Shown here piece by piece: positions 18,569 through 27,783 of a DNA stretch of 64,000 nt. This stretch comes from Ignavibacteriales bacterium (GTDB lineage Bacteria > Bacteroidota > Ignavibacteria > Ignavibacteriales > Melioribacteraceae): contig JAIOYW010000005.1 of NCBI GenBank assembly GCA_021740915.1, positions 124,001 to 188,000 on the forward strand. Direction: 5' to 3'. How positions within the stretch are numbered: the stretch's first letter is position 1; every line of letters starts with the position of its first letter. A model generated the notes under the pieces. The model had not been told where the DNA came from. It saw only the letters and a list, made by a program, of their open reading frames with translations, and made no database searches. The position numbers and the translations under genes were made by a program.

Positions 18569-20896
18569 ATGAAGGCATTAACTCTTACTATTTTGATATT
18601 CCTGCTCTCACTTGAACTGTTTTCGCAAGGGAAAATTGTTGAGATAACATATCAGAAAGGGCAGAATATCAGAAATATTGCCAAAGAATATCTTAATAAT
18701 GAAAATCTTTGGCAGGAAATCCTGAAGTTTAATGATTTGAAGAAGGTAACAGATCTTAAACCAGGGATGAAAATTAAAATTCCCTCATCTGATGTTTCGC
18801 TGGCGGTTGAAGAAATTGAAAGATCACTTAAAATGATTCAGCAGGCTACTGAAGCAGGAGCAAGGCTGTTTGCATCAGGTGATATTAATACCGCGATCGG
18901 CAAACGTAACACAGCGCTTGAGGAAAAGAAAAAAAGCAATTGGAAAAAAGCATTGGAAAACGCCCAGGCAGCTACAAAATCAGCTTCCGATGCTTTGGAG
19001 ATAAGCAGAAAAGAGAATGATGTAAAGGCTCAGGCAATTCTCAATGACCTTGCCGGAACCGTCCAGGATCGTAAAGAATCCGATCTCTCCTGGATTGATT
19101 CCGACCTAAAAAAAACACTCATCGAGCAGCAGAGATTACGAACATTATCTGAATCATCCGCTGAGATTCTTTTTAAAGACGAAAGCCGTTTGCGTCTTAG
19201 TTCTAATTCAACTGCTGTTATTCAAAAAATGAGATACGATATCCTCAAAAACAAACAGGAATCGAAAGTAAGTCTTGTTGAGGGAGATATTTATGCTCTG
19301 CTCTCAGGTAATCCAAGAAAAAAAATGGATGTAGCTCTGCAAGGGATGAAAGTTGATTTTAATTCGACGAATTTTTGGGTGAACAAAAATGAGGATGAAG
19401 TTAAACTTGCAAATTATGATGGCGAAATAGAAGTATCAAGCGGCGGCGAGACGCTGATGCTTGGTAAGAACAAGGGAACAAGAATTCTTAAAAATCAAAA
19501 ACCCATGCGCCCTGAAGATCTGCTTCCACCGGTTTTCCTGAATGCCCCTTTACATGGTGACGATCTTTACAGGACGAAAAGCAGCAGAAATCTGAAATTT
19601 CAATGGAAACCGCTGCCCGGGGCTGTGGCATATTGGTTCGAACTGGCTTTTGAAAAATCTTCCTTCTCAAGGATTGTATTGAACGCTCAGTCGGTGAGGG
19701 ACACAGCTTTTATTACAGATAAGATCAAAGAAGACGGAATATATTATTGGCGGGTCGCAGCCATTGATAAAAATGGATTTCCCGGTGTTAAAAGTGAACA
19801 TAGGCTCGTAAAAATTATTACAGATGAGTTCCCGCCATTCCTTTACATAGAGAATCCTAAGGATAAGTCTGCATACAATCAACCCGGATTGCATATCAAA
19901 GGGGAAACTGAGGAGAATGCAGAATTATTGATAAATGATAGAAAAGTACCTGTTGATGATAACGGTAAATTCAGCATTGATTTTACTCTGAACCCGGGAG
20001 AAAATGAGATTAGCTTTAATACAAAGGACATTGCAGGTAATATCGTGAGCACATCGAGGACAGTAACTTATTTTCCTTCGCAGGATGTCAGGTTAGATCT
20101 TGCTGAATTCGGTGCTGATGGAGAAACTGGCGCGATAAAATCACGGGGAGGCGGATATAATCTACGCGGGTTCACTGAACCTGATTCCAGGTTAGATCTC
20201 AAAGAAATTAATAGTAATATTGCCTCCCGGACATATGCTGACAGTAAAACGGGGAATTTTTCATTAAGCATACCGCTTAATAATGAGATGAATAATTTTA
20301 ACCTGAAAATTGAAACACGTTCCGGAAATACTTCAAGCAATGATTTTGCTGTGAAGAAGGATATTACTCCCCCTGAGCTGTTTATTATCTCAAATCTGCC
20401 GAAATACACAAATGAAGAGACAATAATGATTGAAGGATTGGCTGAAGGGACCGATGAACTGCAAATATCCAGAAATAAAGTCCTTGTTGAAGATGATTTA
20501 TTCGAGTATAAAGCCAGCCTTAATCCTGGAAATAATAATATCCCGATTGAAGCGAATGATTCCTCAGGTAATCAAACTAAAATAGAGCTGGGAATTATTC
20601 TTGATCAGGAATCGCCTAGACTCATATCCTCAGATTTTTTTAGAGGTATTCTTTCCGGAGGAGAGCTAATCGAATTCAGATTTACAACACAAGATATTTC
20701 GGGTATGAAACAAACCGCACAACTCGAATTTTCTATAGGCGATAAAAAATTCAATCAAATTGCCAGACTCAACAGAGTTGCGAATGTTTATAACGCGATT
20801 TTTCCGGTACCTATAGATTCAAAAGGGAAAATTGCTAATATCAGGTTAACTCTGACGGATTACTTTTCGAATACTAAAATTTATGACATTAAATAG
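18569..20896 (+). CDS. Secreted LysM-FecR-Ig-like multidomain protein
   Basis: A 775-residue exported protein with a signal peptide (LTILIFLLSLELFSQ). Domain order: LysM at about residues 22-74 (QKGQNIRNIAKEYL...LKPGMKIKIP), which binds peptidoglycan; a Lys/Ala-rich helical stretch to about 165; a FecR-type domain at about 185-315 (SVLVEGD-like SLVEGDIYAL, then ANYDGEIEVSSGG); a fibronectin-III-like part (FQWKPLPGAVAYWFELA ... GIYYWRVAAID); then several bacterial Ig-like modules (IKGETEENAELLIN, FTLNPGENEISFNTKDIAGN). FecR modules are known from signalling and from surface proteins. It lies 39 bases after the cyclase and 5 before the PKD giant. It may couple the wall to the cyclase sensor, which is inference. 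Confidence 0.85.
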   Translation: MKALTLTILIFLLSLELFSQGKIVEITYQKGQNIRNIAKEYLNNENLWQEILKFNDLKKVTDLKPGMKIKIPSSDVSLAVEEIERSLKMIQQATEAGARLFASGDINTAIGKRNTALEEKKKSNWKKALENAQAATKSASDALEISRKENDVKAQAILNDLAGTVQDRKESDLSWIDSDLKKTLIEQQRLRTLSESSAEILFKDESRLRLSSNSTAVIQKMRYDILKNKQESKVSLVEGDIYALLSGNPRKKMDVALQGMKVDFNSTNFWVNKNEDEVKLANYDGEIEVSSGGETLMLGKNKGTRILKNQKPMRPEDLLPPVFLNAPLHGDDLYRTKSSRNLKFQWKPLPGAVAYWFELAFEKSSFSRIVLNAQSVRDTAFITDKIKEDGIYYWRVAAIDKNGFPGVKSEHRLVKIITDEFPPFLYIENPKDKSAYNQPGLHIKGETEENAELLINDRKVPVDDNGKFSIDFTLNPGENEISFNTKDIAGNIVSTSRTVTYFPSQDVRLDLAEFGADGETGAIKSRGGGYNLRGFTEPDSRLDLKEINSNIASRTYADSKTGNFSLSIPLNNEMNNFNLKIETRSGNTSSNDFAVKKDITPPELFIISNLPKYTNEETIMIEGLAEGTDELQISRNKVLVEDDLFEYKASLNPGNNNIPIEANDSSGNQTKIELGIILDQESPRLISSDFFRGILSGGELIEFRFTTQDISGMKQTAQLEFSIGDKKFNQIARLNRVANVYNAIFPVPIDSKGKIANIRLTLTDYFSNTKIYDIK

Positions 20897-20901
20897 ATCA
20901 G

Positions 20902-23900
20902 ATGGAGAAACTGATGGTAAGGTTTACTAAATTGTTCTTATTTCTTGCTTTTTTTTCCGGACTAACTTTTCCGCAGGAAAGAATATTGCTAATCACATAC
21001 GGGCCAAAAGCAGAGACCAGGGAAGGCGATTACGATTACACACAGGTAATCTATATTAAAGTCAATAAAGCCGTTACTGATCATCTTTATTTGCGAATTT
21101 TTGATGCAGATTGTTCCGGTAAAATTGATTCACCTGCCGGTGAATTCGACACAGAAACGAATTTCAAATTATTTGGAGGGATTGGTGCTTTCGGTAATCC
21201 GTCCCTTGATGCTCAGAGAAATCTGGTCGAGGACAGAGATTCGGGTGTTCTGATCAAAGAAGAGACATTTTCCGTAAATCCCTTTCAGGATAATAAATGG
21301 TATAACTTCCAGAAATTAAATCCACTCGATGGCGAACTCAGGGGGGAACATTACTATTTTAAACTTGTTGTAAAAGGCAGTTCCGGTAATGATGGAAATA
21401 TTTTTGATGTTGCAGTAAGCAGCAATGAAAAAAGTAACAGCCCCGTTGATGGTGTTGAGGTTTTAAGTTATGCTCCGACAATCAGGCTGCCCGAAAAAAA
21501 TATCTTCGCTGAAATGCGGTTTTTTACTCCGGGTGACGCCGAGGCATTAGAAATTCACAATTTTGATGCTGCTAATGCGTTGATAAATCTTGAGACAAAG
21601 TACCGTTCGAATCTTAAAGTCACTCCTTCGCAGCAAGACAACTGGTCTTACAGCAGAATACAGCTTGACCCGATTGAAAAAAATACTATTAACGCTGTTT
21701 CATTCAGGGATGGTGGTGAGATACCGAACGATGCAACGTTTTTTGTTACCGACGACAAGGACAGAATACTGCCGATAATCCATCCGGTTTACCAGCACAA
21801 ACCAAATAGCAGACCAGTACCTGATGCTACAGCAAAAATACTCGCTGATTGTTATTCAGTGGTTTTTGATGCTTCCAAATCGACCGATGCCGATGGCGAT
21901 GCTCTCGATTACAACTGGGATTTCGGTGATGGTGAGAAAGGCTCAGGAATTAGAGTTGCCCATGTATATAAGGAAATAGGATTATATAGCATCCGGCTTA
22001 TTGTTTCGGACAGGTCGGGTGTAATAAGTAACAGTGCAATTAAGGATATTTCAGTTAAATTGAATAATGCCCCGATCGCCTCTGCCGGTAAAGATATTGT
22101 TGCTGCCCCGGGTGAATCCTTTTTTCTGGATGGATCAGCTTCCTCTGATTCTGATGGTAAAATTATTAAATACTTCTGGGAAATTGCGGATGGTGGTAAA
22201 TTATCCGGTATTACCCAATCCTATAAGATCAATAAAGCAGGGAAGTATTCGGTGAAACTTAGAGTGGAAGATGACTCCGATACTCCGTGCAACAATGCTG
22301 AGGATGAGCTTTTTGTTATTATAAACTCCCAGCCTGTAGTTGATATTGGAGAAGATCGGATCGCTGCTGTTGACCAATTACTGGAATTCTCCGGAGCAAG
22401 GAGTTTCGACAGCGATGGTGAAATTCAGGAATATTCCTGGGATATGGGTGATGGCAATCTATTGAAAGGAGAGGTTATCAAACATGCTTTTGCCTCCCCC
22501 GGAAAATATAAAGTAAAACTCACAATCAAAGATAATACTGAAGTATCGAACAATTCCGCTAACGATGAAATGACAGTTTTCGTAAACGACCGCCCTGTTG
22601 CTGAAGCAGGCAAAGATTTCCGGGTTGCAAAAGATGAAGAAATCATTTTCGATGGTTCAGCTTCGGTTGATAGAGATGGTTCAATTATTAATTATTCCTG
22701 GGATTTCGGTGATGGTTCTGAAGGAACAGGAAAATCTGTAAAACACTCATATACTGCTCCGGGTGTTTATAAAGTCTATCTGACTGTTCAGGATAACTCA
22801 ACTTCCATTTCTGATAAAAATTCTGATTCTCTCACAGTTATCATTAATTATCCGCCAGTTGCACAGGCTGGTACAGACCAGGTGGTTACAACAAGCAGTG
22901 TCTCATTTGATGCGGGAGAATCATCCGATCAGGATGGGGCGATTACACAATATGCCTGGGATTTTGGGGATAACTCATCGGGCAGTGGTCAGACCACAAC
23001 ACATTATTACAAGAATCCTGGTATCTATAAGGTTATTCTTACTGTTACTGATGATTCGAAAACAGGGACACAGAAAACTTCCGATGAACTCTTCGTGAAT
23101 GTCAACCGAAAGCCTATTGCCGATGCAGGAATGGATCAGATAGGCGCTCCTGGTCAGGAACTGGCTTTTTCTGCAGCGAATTCATCAGACCCTGATGGAG
23201 AAATTGTATTTTACAGATGGGATTTCGGTGATGGTGAAACTGCTGATGGAATTGAAACTTCTCATAAGTTTCAATATCCGGGGACTTATACTGTCGGACT
23301 CATTGTCGGAGACAATACCGGGCATAAGGAAGCGATTGATTTTGATAATATCAAAGTTGTAATAAATGAATCTCCTGTTGCAGTAGCCGGTAAAGATATC
23401 ATCACCGCACCAGGTCTGAGTGTTAACTTTTCCGGAAATTTATCAACTGATCCTGATGGATCCCTCGTCGATTTCGAATGGACATTTACCGATACCGGCA
23501 GCGTTTTTATGGGGAATCAGATTACAAGAAGTTTTTCTCATCCGGGGATATATACTGCTGTCCTGAGAGTCAAAGATAACGGCGAGGCGATAAATTCATT
23601 CGCTGAAGACCGGATAAATATATATGTTAATGACAGACCGGTTGCCCGTTTGGCAGGTGATATTATCACCTGCGATCCATCGGTTGTTATCTCCGGAGCA
23701 GATTCTGGTGATCCGGATGGTGATCCCCTGACCTACTCATGGGATTTTGGTGATGGGAGTCCTCTGCAGCAGGGAATCACTGTGAGCCATAATTATTCTG
23801 AGGGAGGAACCTACCCTGTAATCCTGACAGTGGATGATGGGAAATCACTTCCAAACTCAACCAGCACAGCATCAATTCTTGTAAAAATTAATAAAGCACC

Positions 23901-25740
23901 GTTGGCTGAAGCAGGACCAGATAAAACAATATGCGCGGGAGATATTGTCCTTTTTGATGGCGGCGCTACCGTTGATCCTGAAGGCGGGTTGATAAAATTT
24001 ATCTGGGATTTTGGTGACGGAACAACTGCCGAGGGAATGAATCCATCAAAAACTTATAAAAAAGGCGGCATATACAGAGTTACACTCTTTGTGAAAGATG
24101 ACTCCGGATTGGAATGCAATTCGGATGCTGATTTTCTTATTGTCACTGTCGCAGATTCTCCGATAGCCAATGCAGGTGAAGATAAAGTTGTCTGTTCAAA
24201 TACTGTTGTACAGTTTGATGGTTCAAAAAGTTATGACTTTGACGGTGTTGTGAATAATTACTCCTGGGACTTTGGTGATGGCTCGGTTGGTGGTGGTGCG
24301 AAACCAACACATGTTTATACAAAACCTGGTGAATACAGAGTGTTGCTGACAATTACAGGTGATTTGGTTGGCGAGTGCGACAATACTGATAAAGATGAAC
24401 TTATTGTTAAGGTTTTGGAAGCTCCTGAAGCGAAATTTACTTTTGAAAAAATCGTTGCAAAAGATCAGGTTGTTACTTTCGATGGCACTTCATCAACATC
24501 AGTTTCCTCGAATATTGTCGAACATATCTGGGATTTCGGAGACGGCAACACCAAATCTGGGGGAATAGTCAGCCATTCTTACTCTGAGCCCGGCAAATAT
24601 TTTATTGATCTTACTATCAGGACGGATGGGAAAAGTGAATGTAGTTCGGCGCCTGCCAGGGATTATATTATTGTTAATGCTGCTCCGATTGCACAGGCAG
24701 GTAACGATATTTTCGGAGGAGTAGGAAATCAGCTTATATTTAATGCGATCAACTCCTATGACCCGGATGGAGCAATTGTTAAATACGCATGGGATTTTGG
24801 TGACGGCAACTCATCAGAAGGCATTGAAGTAAAACACACTTATAAGTCTCCAGGTGATTACATTGTGATACTCAAAGTTAATGACAATACCATGCTGTCT
24901 AATAGCGATAATTCAGATACTCTCACCGCAAAAATCAATTTTTCACCTGAGCCGCAAATAATCCTTTCTGAATGGGCATGTCCGGGTGAGAACGTGAAAT
25001 TTGACGGTACTTCTTCAACTGATAAGGATAATGAACATGTTTCATATAAATGGGATTTTGGAGATGGTACACAGGCAGATTCTGCTATCGCCTATCACAT
25101 GTACACTGTGACCGGCACTTATAATGTCTCCCTAACGATTGATGATGGAACTAATACCGCCAATGCAGTGGCAGTAGCACAGAAAATTCTTAAAGTTAAT
25201 AATTCCCCCTTCGTTTATGGCGGATCCGATCGGATCGTCTGTCCGGGAAATGATGTTGTTTTCGATGCTTCACAAAGCCATGATATCGACGGATCTGTTG
25301 ATAAATATCTTTGGGATTTTGGAGATGGTTCCGTGGCTGAAGGTATTAAAGTTCTCCATAGTTATTCAAGAGGCGGCAGATTCCTTGTTACAGTTACAGG
25401 TTCGGATAATTCCGGAATACCATGTGGAATTGCTGCTGATTCGCTGATCGTTATAGTAAATACAAGTCCGGTTGCCGATGCAGGACCGGATAGAAAAATT
25501 TTCACTGGCGGTGCACACGATGCTGTCCTTTTTGATGCCGGTAATTCATATGATACTGATGGAGATCCCCTTAGCTATATTTGGGATTTTGGCGATGGAA
25601 ATACAAAGACCGGAGAGAAAGCCTATCATTATTTCGCGAAGCCTGGTGTGTATAAAGTTAAATTAAGGGTTTCCGATAATACTGGTCTCCCCTGCGCGTT
25701 CTCTGAAGATGAACAGTTAGTGGAAGTAATATTAAGATAA
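20902..25740 (+). CDS. Giant secreted protein with 15 PKD repeats
   Basis: A 1612-residue exported protein. The signal peptide lies at residues 1-24 (FLFLAFFSGLTFPQ); a Met at residue 5 is a second possible start. Residues 25-300 form a unique N-terminal domain including a Ca-binding-like LRIFDADCSGKIDSP. From about residue 305 to the end there are 15 PKD modules of about 87 residues, each marked by WDFGDG or a variant (EIADGG in repeat 2, DMGDGN in repeat 3, WTFTDT in repeat 7). PKD domains are beta-sandwich spacers or ligand-binding modules in surface proteins. No T9SS tail, LPXTG or membrane anchor is seen, so it is either released or held by partners. It begins 5 bases after the LysM/FecR gene and ends at a strong terminator. 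Confidence 0.93.
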   Translation: MEKLMVRFTKLFLFLAFFSGLTFPQERILLITYGPKAETREGDYDYTQVIYIKVNKAVTDHLYLRIFDADCSGKIDSPAGEFDTETNFKLFGGIGAFGNPSLDAQRNLVEDRDSGVLIKEETFSVNPFQDNKWYNFQKLNPLDGELRGEHYYFKLVVKGSSGNDGNIFDVAVSSNEKSNSPVDGVEVLSYAPTIRLPEKNIFAEMRFFTPGDAEALEIHNFDAANALINLETKYRSNLKVTPSQQDNWSYSRIQLDPIEKNTINAVSFRDGGEIPNDATFFVTDDKDRILPIIHPVYQHKPNSRPVPDATAKILADCYSVVFDASKSTDADGDALDYNWDFGDGEKGSGIRVAHVYKEIGLYSIRLIVSDRSGVISNSAIKDISVKLNNAPIASAGKDIVAAPGESFFLDGSASSDSDGKIIKYFWEIADGGKLSGITQSYKINKAGKYSVKLRVEDDSDTPCNNAEDELFVIINSQPVVDIGEDRIAAVDQLLEFSGARSFDSDGEIQEYSWDMGDGNLLKGEVIKHAFASPGKYKVKLTIKDNTEVSNNSANDEMTVFVNDRPVAEAGKDFRVAKDEEIIFDGSASVDRDGSIINYSWDFGDGSEGTGKSVKHSYTAPGVYKVYLTVQDNSTSISDKNSDSLTVIINYPPVAQAGTDQVVTTSSVSFDAGESSDQDGAITQYAWDFGDNSSGSGQTTTHYYKNPGIYKVILTVTDDSKTGTQKTSDELFVNVNRKPIADAGMDQIGAPGQELAFSAANSSDPDGEIVFYRWDFGDGETADGIETSHKFQYPGTYTVGLIVGDNTGHKEAIDFDNIKVVINESPVAVAGKDIITAPGLSVNFSGNLSTDPDGSLVDFEWTFTDTGSVFMGNQITRSFSHPGIYTAVLRVKDNGEAINSFAEDRINIYVNDRPVARLAGDIITCDPSVVISGADSGDPDGDPLTYSWDFGDGSPLQQGITVSHNYSEGGTYPVILTVDDGKSLPNSTSTASILVKINKAPLAEAGPDKTICAGDIVLFDGGATVDPEGGLIKFIWDFGDGTTAEGMNPSKTYKKGGIYRVTLFVKDDSGLECNSDADFLIVTVADSPIANAGEDKVVCSNTVVQFDGSKSYDFDGVVNNYSWDFGDGSVGGGAKPTHVYTKPGEYRVLLTITGDLVGECDNTDKDELIVKVLEAPEAKFTFEKIVAKDQVVTFDGTSSTSVSSNIVEHIWDFGDGNTKSGGIVSHSYSEPGKYFIDLTIRTDGKSECSSAPARDYIIVNAAPIAQAGNDIFGGVGNQLIFNAINSYDPDGAIVKYAWDFGDGNSSEGIEVKHTYKSPGDYIVILKVNDNTMLSNSDNSDTLTAKINFSPEPQIILSEWACPGENVKFDGTSSTDKDNEHVSYKWDFGDGTQADSAIAYHMYTVTGTYNVSLTIDDGTNTANAVAVAQKILKVNNSPFVYGGSDRIVCPGNDVVFDASQSHDIDGSVDKYLWDFGDGSVAEGIKVLHSYSRGGRFLVTVTGSDNSGIPCGIAADSLIVIVNTSPVADAGPDRKIFTGGAHDAVLFDAGNSYDTDGDPLSYIWDFGDGNTKTGEKAYHYFAKPGVYKVKLRVSDNTGLPCAFSEDEQLVEVILR
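21805..25737 (+). repeat. Tandem coding repeat: 15 PKD modules
   Basis: About 260-base coding units repeated 15 times, each with a variant of TGGGATTTTGGTGATGG. Units have diverged at the DNA level in most places, so the array is old rather than a recent expansion. Roughly the last half of the array carries extra Cys codons at fixed positions (see findings). Confidence 0.85.
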
Positions 25741-25747
25741 AGAAATT

Positions 25748-25775
25748 AAAAAGCCCCGGTTAACGGGGCTTTTTA
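25748..25775. terminator. Bidirectional terminator between the PKD gene and ytxH-like gene
   Basis: AAAAAGCCCCG pairs with CGGGGCTTTTT around a GTTAA loop. It follows the PKD gene stop by 7 bases and also sits downstream of the convergent YtxH gene. Confidence 0.92.
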
Positions 25776-25801
25776 ATTGTACATTTTGAACAATCTATGA
25801 T

Positions 25802-26179
25802 CTAATCTCCTGAAGTATGTCTCTTTTTGGAACGGGCGATCGAAAGAACTTCATCAATCTCTTTTCTTAATTCCGAAACTTGCTCCTTAAATTCTTCAAT
25901 CGCTTTTTTATCACCTGAGTCTTTTATAGAATTCGAGTACTCAAGTAATTTTTCAGCTCTGGAGACTAAACTTAAAGAGATTTCTCTGGCTTCTTTTATA
26001 GCTTTAATGCCTCTCTGCCTTGAGTCTGCAAATAATTTTTCAATATCATCGCTGATTTCTTTGCGGAGATCAGAACCTTTCATCGGAGCCAGAAGCAAAC
26101 CAATAGCAGCTCCGGCTAAGCCACCAAGTATAAGTCCCGCCATAAGATTATTTAATGATACATTATTTTTATTCATCAT
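25802..26179 (-). CDS. YtxH domain protein
   Basis: A 125-residue protein with an N-terminal glycine-rich membrane segment (LMAGLILGGLAGAAIGLLLAP) followed by MKGSDLRKEIS, the YtxH (PF12732) signature, and a helical, charged C-terminal half that probably forms a coiled coil. YtxH proteins are small stress-related membrane proteins of unclear function. The ATG at 26179 has a GGAG site eight bases upstream. It ends at the shared bidirectional terminator. Confidence 0.88.
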   Translation of the reverse strand: MMNKNNVSLNNLMAGLILGGLAGAAIGLLLAPMKGSDLRKEISDDIEKLFADSRQRGIKAIKEAREISLSLVSRAEKLLEYSNSIKDSGDKKAIEEFKEQVSELRKEIDEVLSIARSKKRHTSGD

Positions 26180-26269
26180 TTTTTAAGCTCCGATATTAAG
26201 TAAAAATACTTTTTCAAAGATAACCAAATACAGGTAAATTACCTTAAAAAACGATGATCCGAAAATTTC

Positions 26270-27175
26270 TTATTTATTCGAGACAATAACATCTCCACCA
26301 GAGGACTTGGCAATCAGCTCAGGACCGCCGCCATTTATTGTCCCTTCATATTTTGATGACTTTGCCACTTCTGCCTTTGAATTCTCAAGTTTTACTTTAG
26401 CTCTCCCTCCGGAAGTCGAAAGATAAACATCAGCTTTAATTTCAGAACTGACAAAAACTTCTATATCGCCGCCTGAAGTACTGAGGTTAATCCCTTCATT
26501 TTCGCCGGAATATATCAGTTTTACATCCCCTCCGGAAGTGGAAGCTCTTACAGCTCCATCATTTACTTTTAAATCAATATCGCCACCGGATGTTCTTGCT
26601 TCAACTGCTCCGGTAAATTCTTCAGTCGATATATCCCCGCCGGATGTTCTGAGTTTGACTGGTCCCATAAAACCTTTAACCACAATATCCCCGCCCGAAG
26701 TAGAACCATTAATTTTCCCCGACATATCCATGAATTTCAAATCTCCGCCTGAAGTTTTGCATTCTTGAATTCCATTCACTTTTGAAAGGCTTATATCTCC
26801 GCCTGCAGTCGAAATATCAGTGTTGAATTTTGAAGGGACAAATATTTCAAAATTTATTTTCACATTTCTTAGCCACGAGCCAATTCGCCATGCACCTTTC
26901 CGTTTACAGCGAACATCAACCCCGTTGGAAGTTTTTTCAATACTGAAGCTGTAATTCTCAACTGCATTTTCATTACCTGAAATCTTCACTGATACTTCGT
27001 CACGATCCCAGGCTGTCAGTTTAATTGATCCGGCATCTGCTTCAACCGTCAGATCGCCGCCAGACCCGACAGCTATCAATTTTTCTTCAATAATCCTTAC
27101 ATCCTGGGCAAATAAAGAGCCGCTAATGATGACTATACCGAGAATAATTGCTGATAAAAATCCTGCTTTTCTCAT
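26270..27175 (-). CDS. Exported DUF4097-type beta-repeat (adhesin-like) protein
   Basis: A 301-residue protein with a signal peptide (FLSAIILGIVIISGSLFAQ) and a parallel-beta repeat body. STSGGD/RTSGGD/TAGGD motifs recur about eight times at 16-25 residue spacing, the pattern of DUF4097/DUF4098 putative adhesins, which fold as right-handed beta solenoids. Some family members in other phyla sit beside anti-sigma or stress genes; none is visible here. The AGGAGA ribosome site is 5 bases before the ATG. It is probably periplasmic or on the surface; its ligand is unknown. Confidence 0.87.
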   Translation of the reverse strand: MRKAGFLSAIILGIVIISGSLFAQDVRIIEEKLIAVGSGGDLTVEADAGSIKLTAWDRDEVSVKISGNENAVENYSFSIEKTSNGVDVRCKRKGAWRIGSWLRNVKINFEIFVPSKFNTDISTAGGDISLSKVNGIQECKTSGGDLKFMDMSGKINGSTSGGDIVVKGFMGPVKLRTSGGDISTEEFTGAVEARTSGGDIDLKVNDGAVRASTSGGDVKLIYSGENEGINLSTSGGDIEVFVSSEIKADVYLSTSGGRAKVKLENSKAEVAKSSKYEGTINGGGPELIAKSSGGDVIVSNK

Positions 27176-27317
27176 TTGTTTCTCCTGAAATTATACTATT
27201 TAGACTCATTTCGGTGTAAAAGGTTGTAAAATTATTGGGAATTGAATTGGTTAACGACTGCAGCCGATAAATTGAAAAGGAAATAAGTCCAGGTGGAAGG
27301 GAATAATTTAAAAATAA

Positions 27318-27340
27318 AAAACCCGGATAAACCGGGTTTT
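27318..27340 (-). terminator. Terminator after tRNA-Cys
   Basis: Read on the minus strand, AAACCCGG pairs with CCGGGTTT around TTTAT and is followed by a T-run, directly after the tRNA-Cys 3' end. Confidence 0.85.
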
Positions 27341-27341
27341 G

Positions 27342-27415
27342 AGGCGGCGATCGGATTTGAACCGATGAATAAAGGTTTTGCAGACCTTCGCCTTAGACCA
27401 CTTGGCCACGCCGCC
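27342..27415 (-). tRNA. tRNA-Cys (GCA anticodon)
   Basis: A 74-base tRNA. The acceptor GGCGGCG pairs with CGCCGCC, the discriminator is U as expected for tRNA-Cys, the anticodon loop CTGCAAA gives GCA, and the T-loop is GTTCAAATC. CCA is not encoded. Confidence 0.97.
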
Positions 27416-27464
27416 GAAATTTGCTCAGAAATTTCAGTTTTTAAAAAAATGAAACTTCATAAAA

Positions 27465-27490
27465 AATAAAATCCACATTTAGTGGATTTT
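27465..27490 (-). terminator. Hairpin between tRNA-Gly and tRNA-Cys
   Basis: On the minus strand AAAATCCAC pairs with GTGGATTTT around a five-base loop, followed by a T-rich stretch. It lies directly after tRNA-Gly, so the two tRNAs may be separate transcripts or the hairpin may be a processing signal. Confidence 0.7.
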
Positions 27491-27492
27491 TG

Positions 27493-27565
<73 letters not shown>

Positions 27566-27783
27566 ATAAACATATCAAAATTGAGTTAGTAAATATAATA
27601 GTCTTAACTTATTTAATCAAGTCTTAAAAATATTTCTTTACAATTATCTGACTAAAATGCTGATTTATTTCAAGCAAGTATTGACTGCCATTTTTCAAAG
27701 ATTCAGCTAAAAGTGAAAACTATTTACTTATCTCAGAAAACCAAAATTATCCAGTTAACGAAATTGTTCTCTCTAAGCCGCAA

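Noticed and set aside
24143-24352. His-rich minus-strand frame inside the PKD array
   Set aside because: Antisense shadow of repeated Asp/Gly codons in the PKD repeats.
21805-25737. CRISPR-like regular repetition
   Set aside because: The spacing is about 260 bases and the repetition is coding (PKD modules), not short direct repeats with unique spacers.
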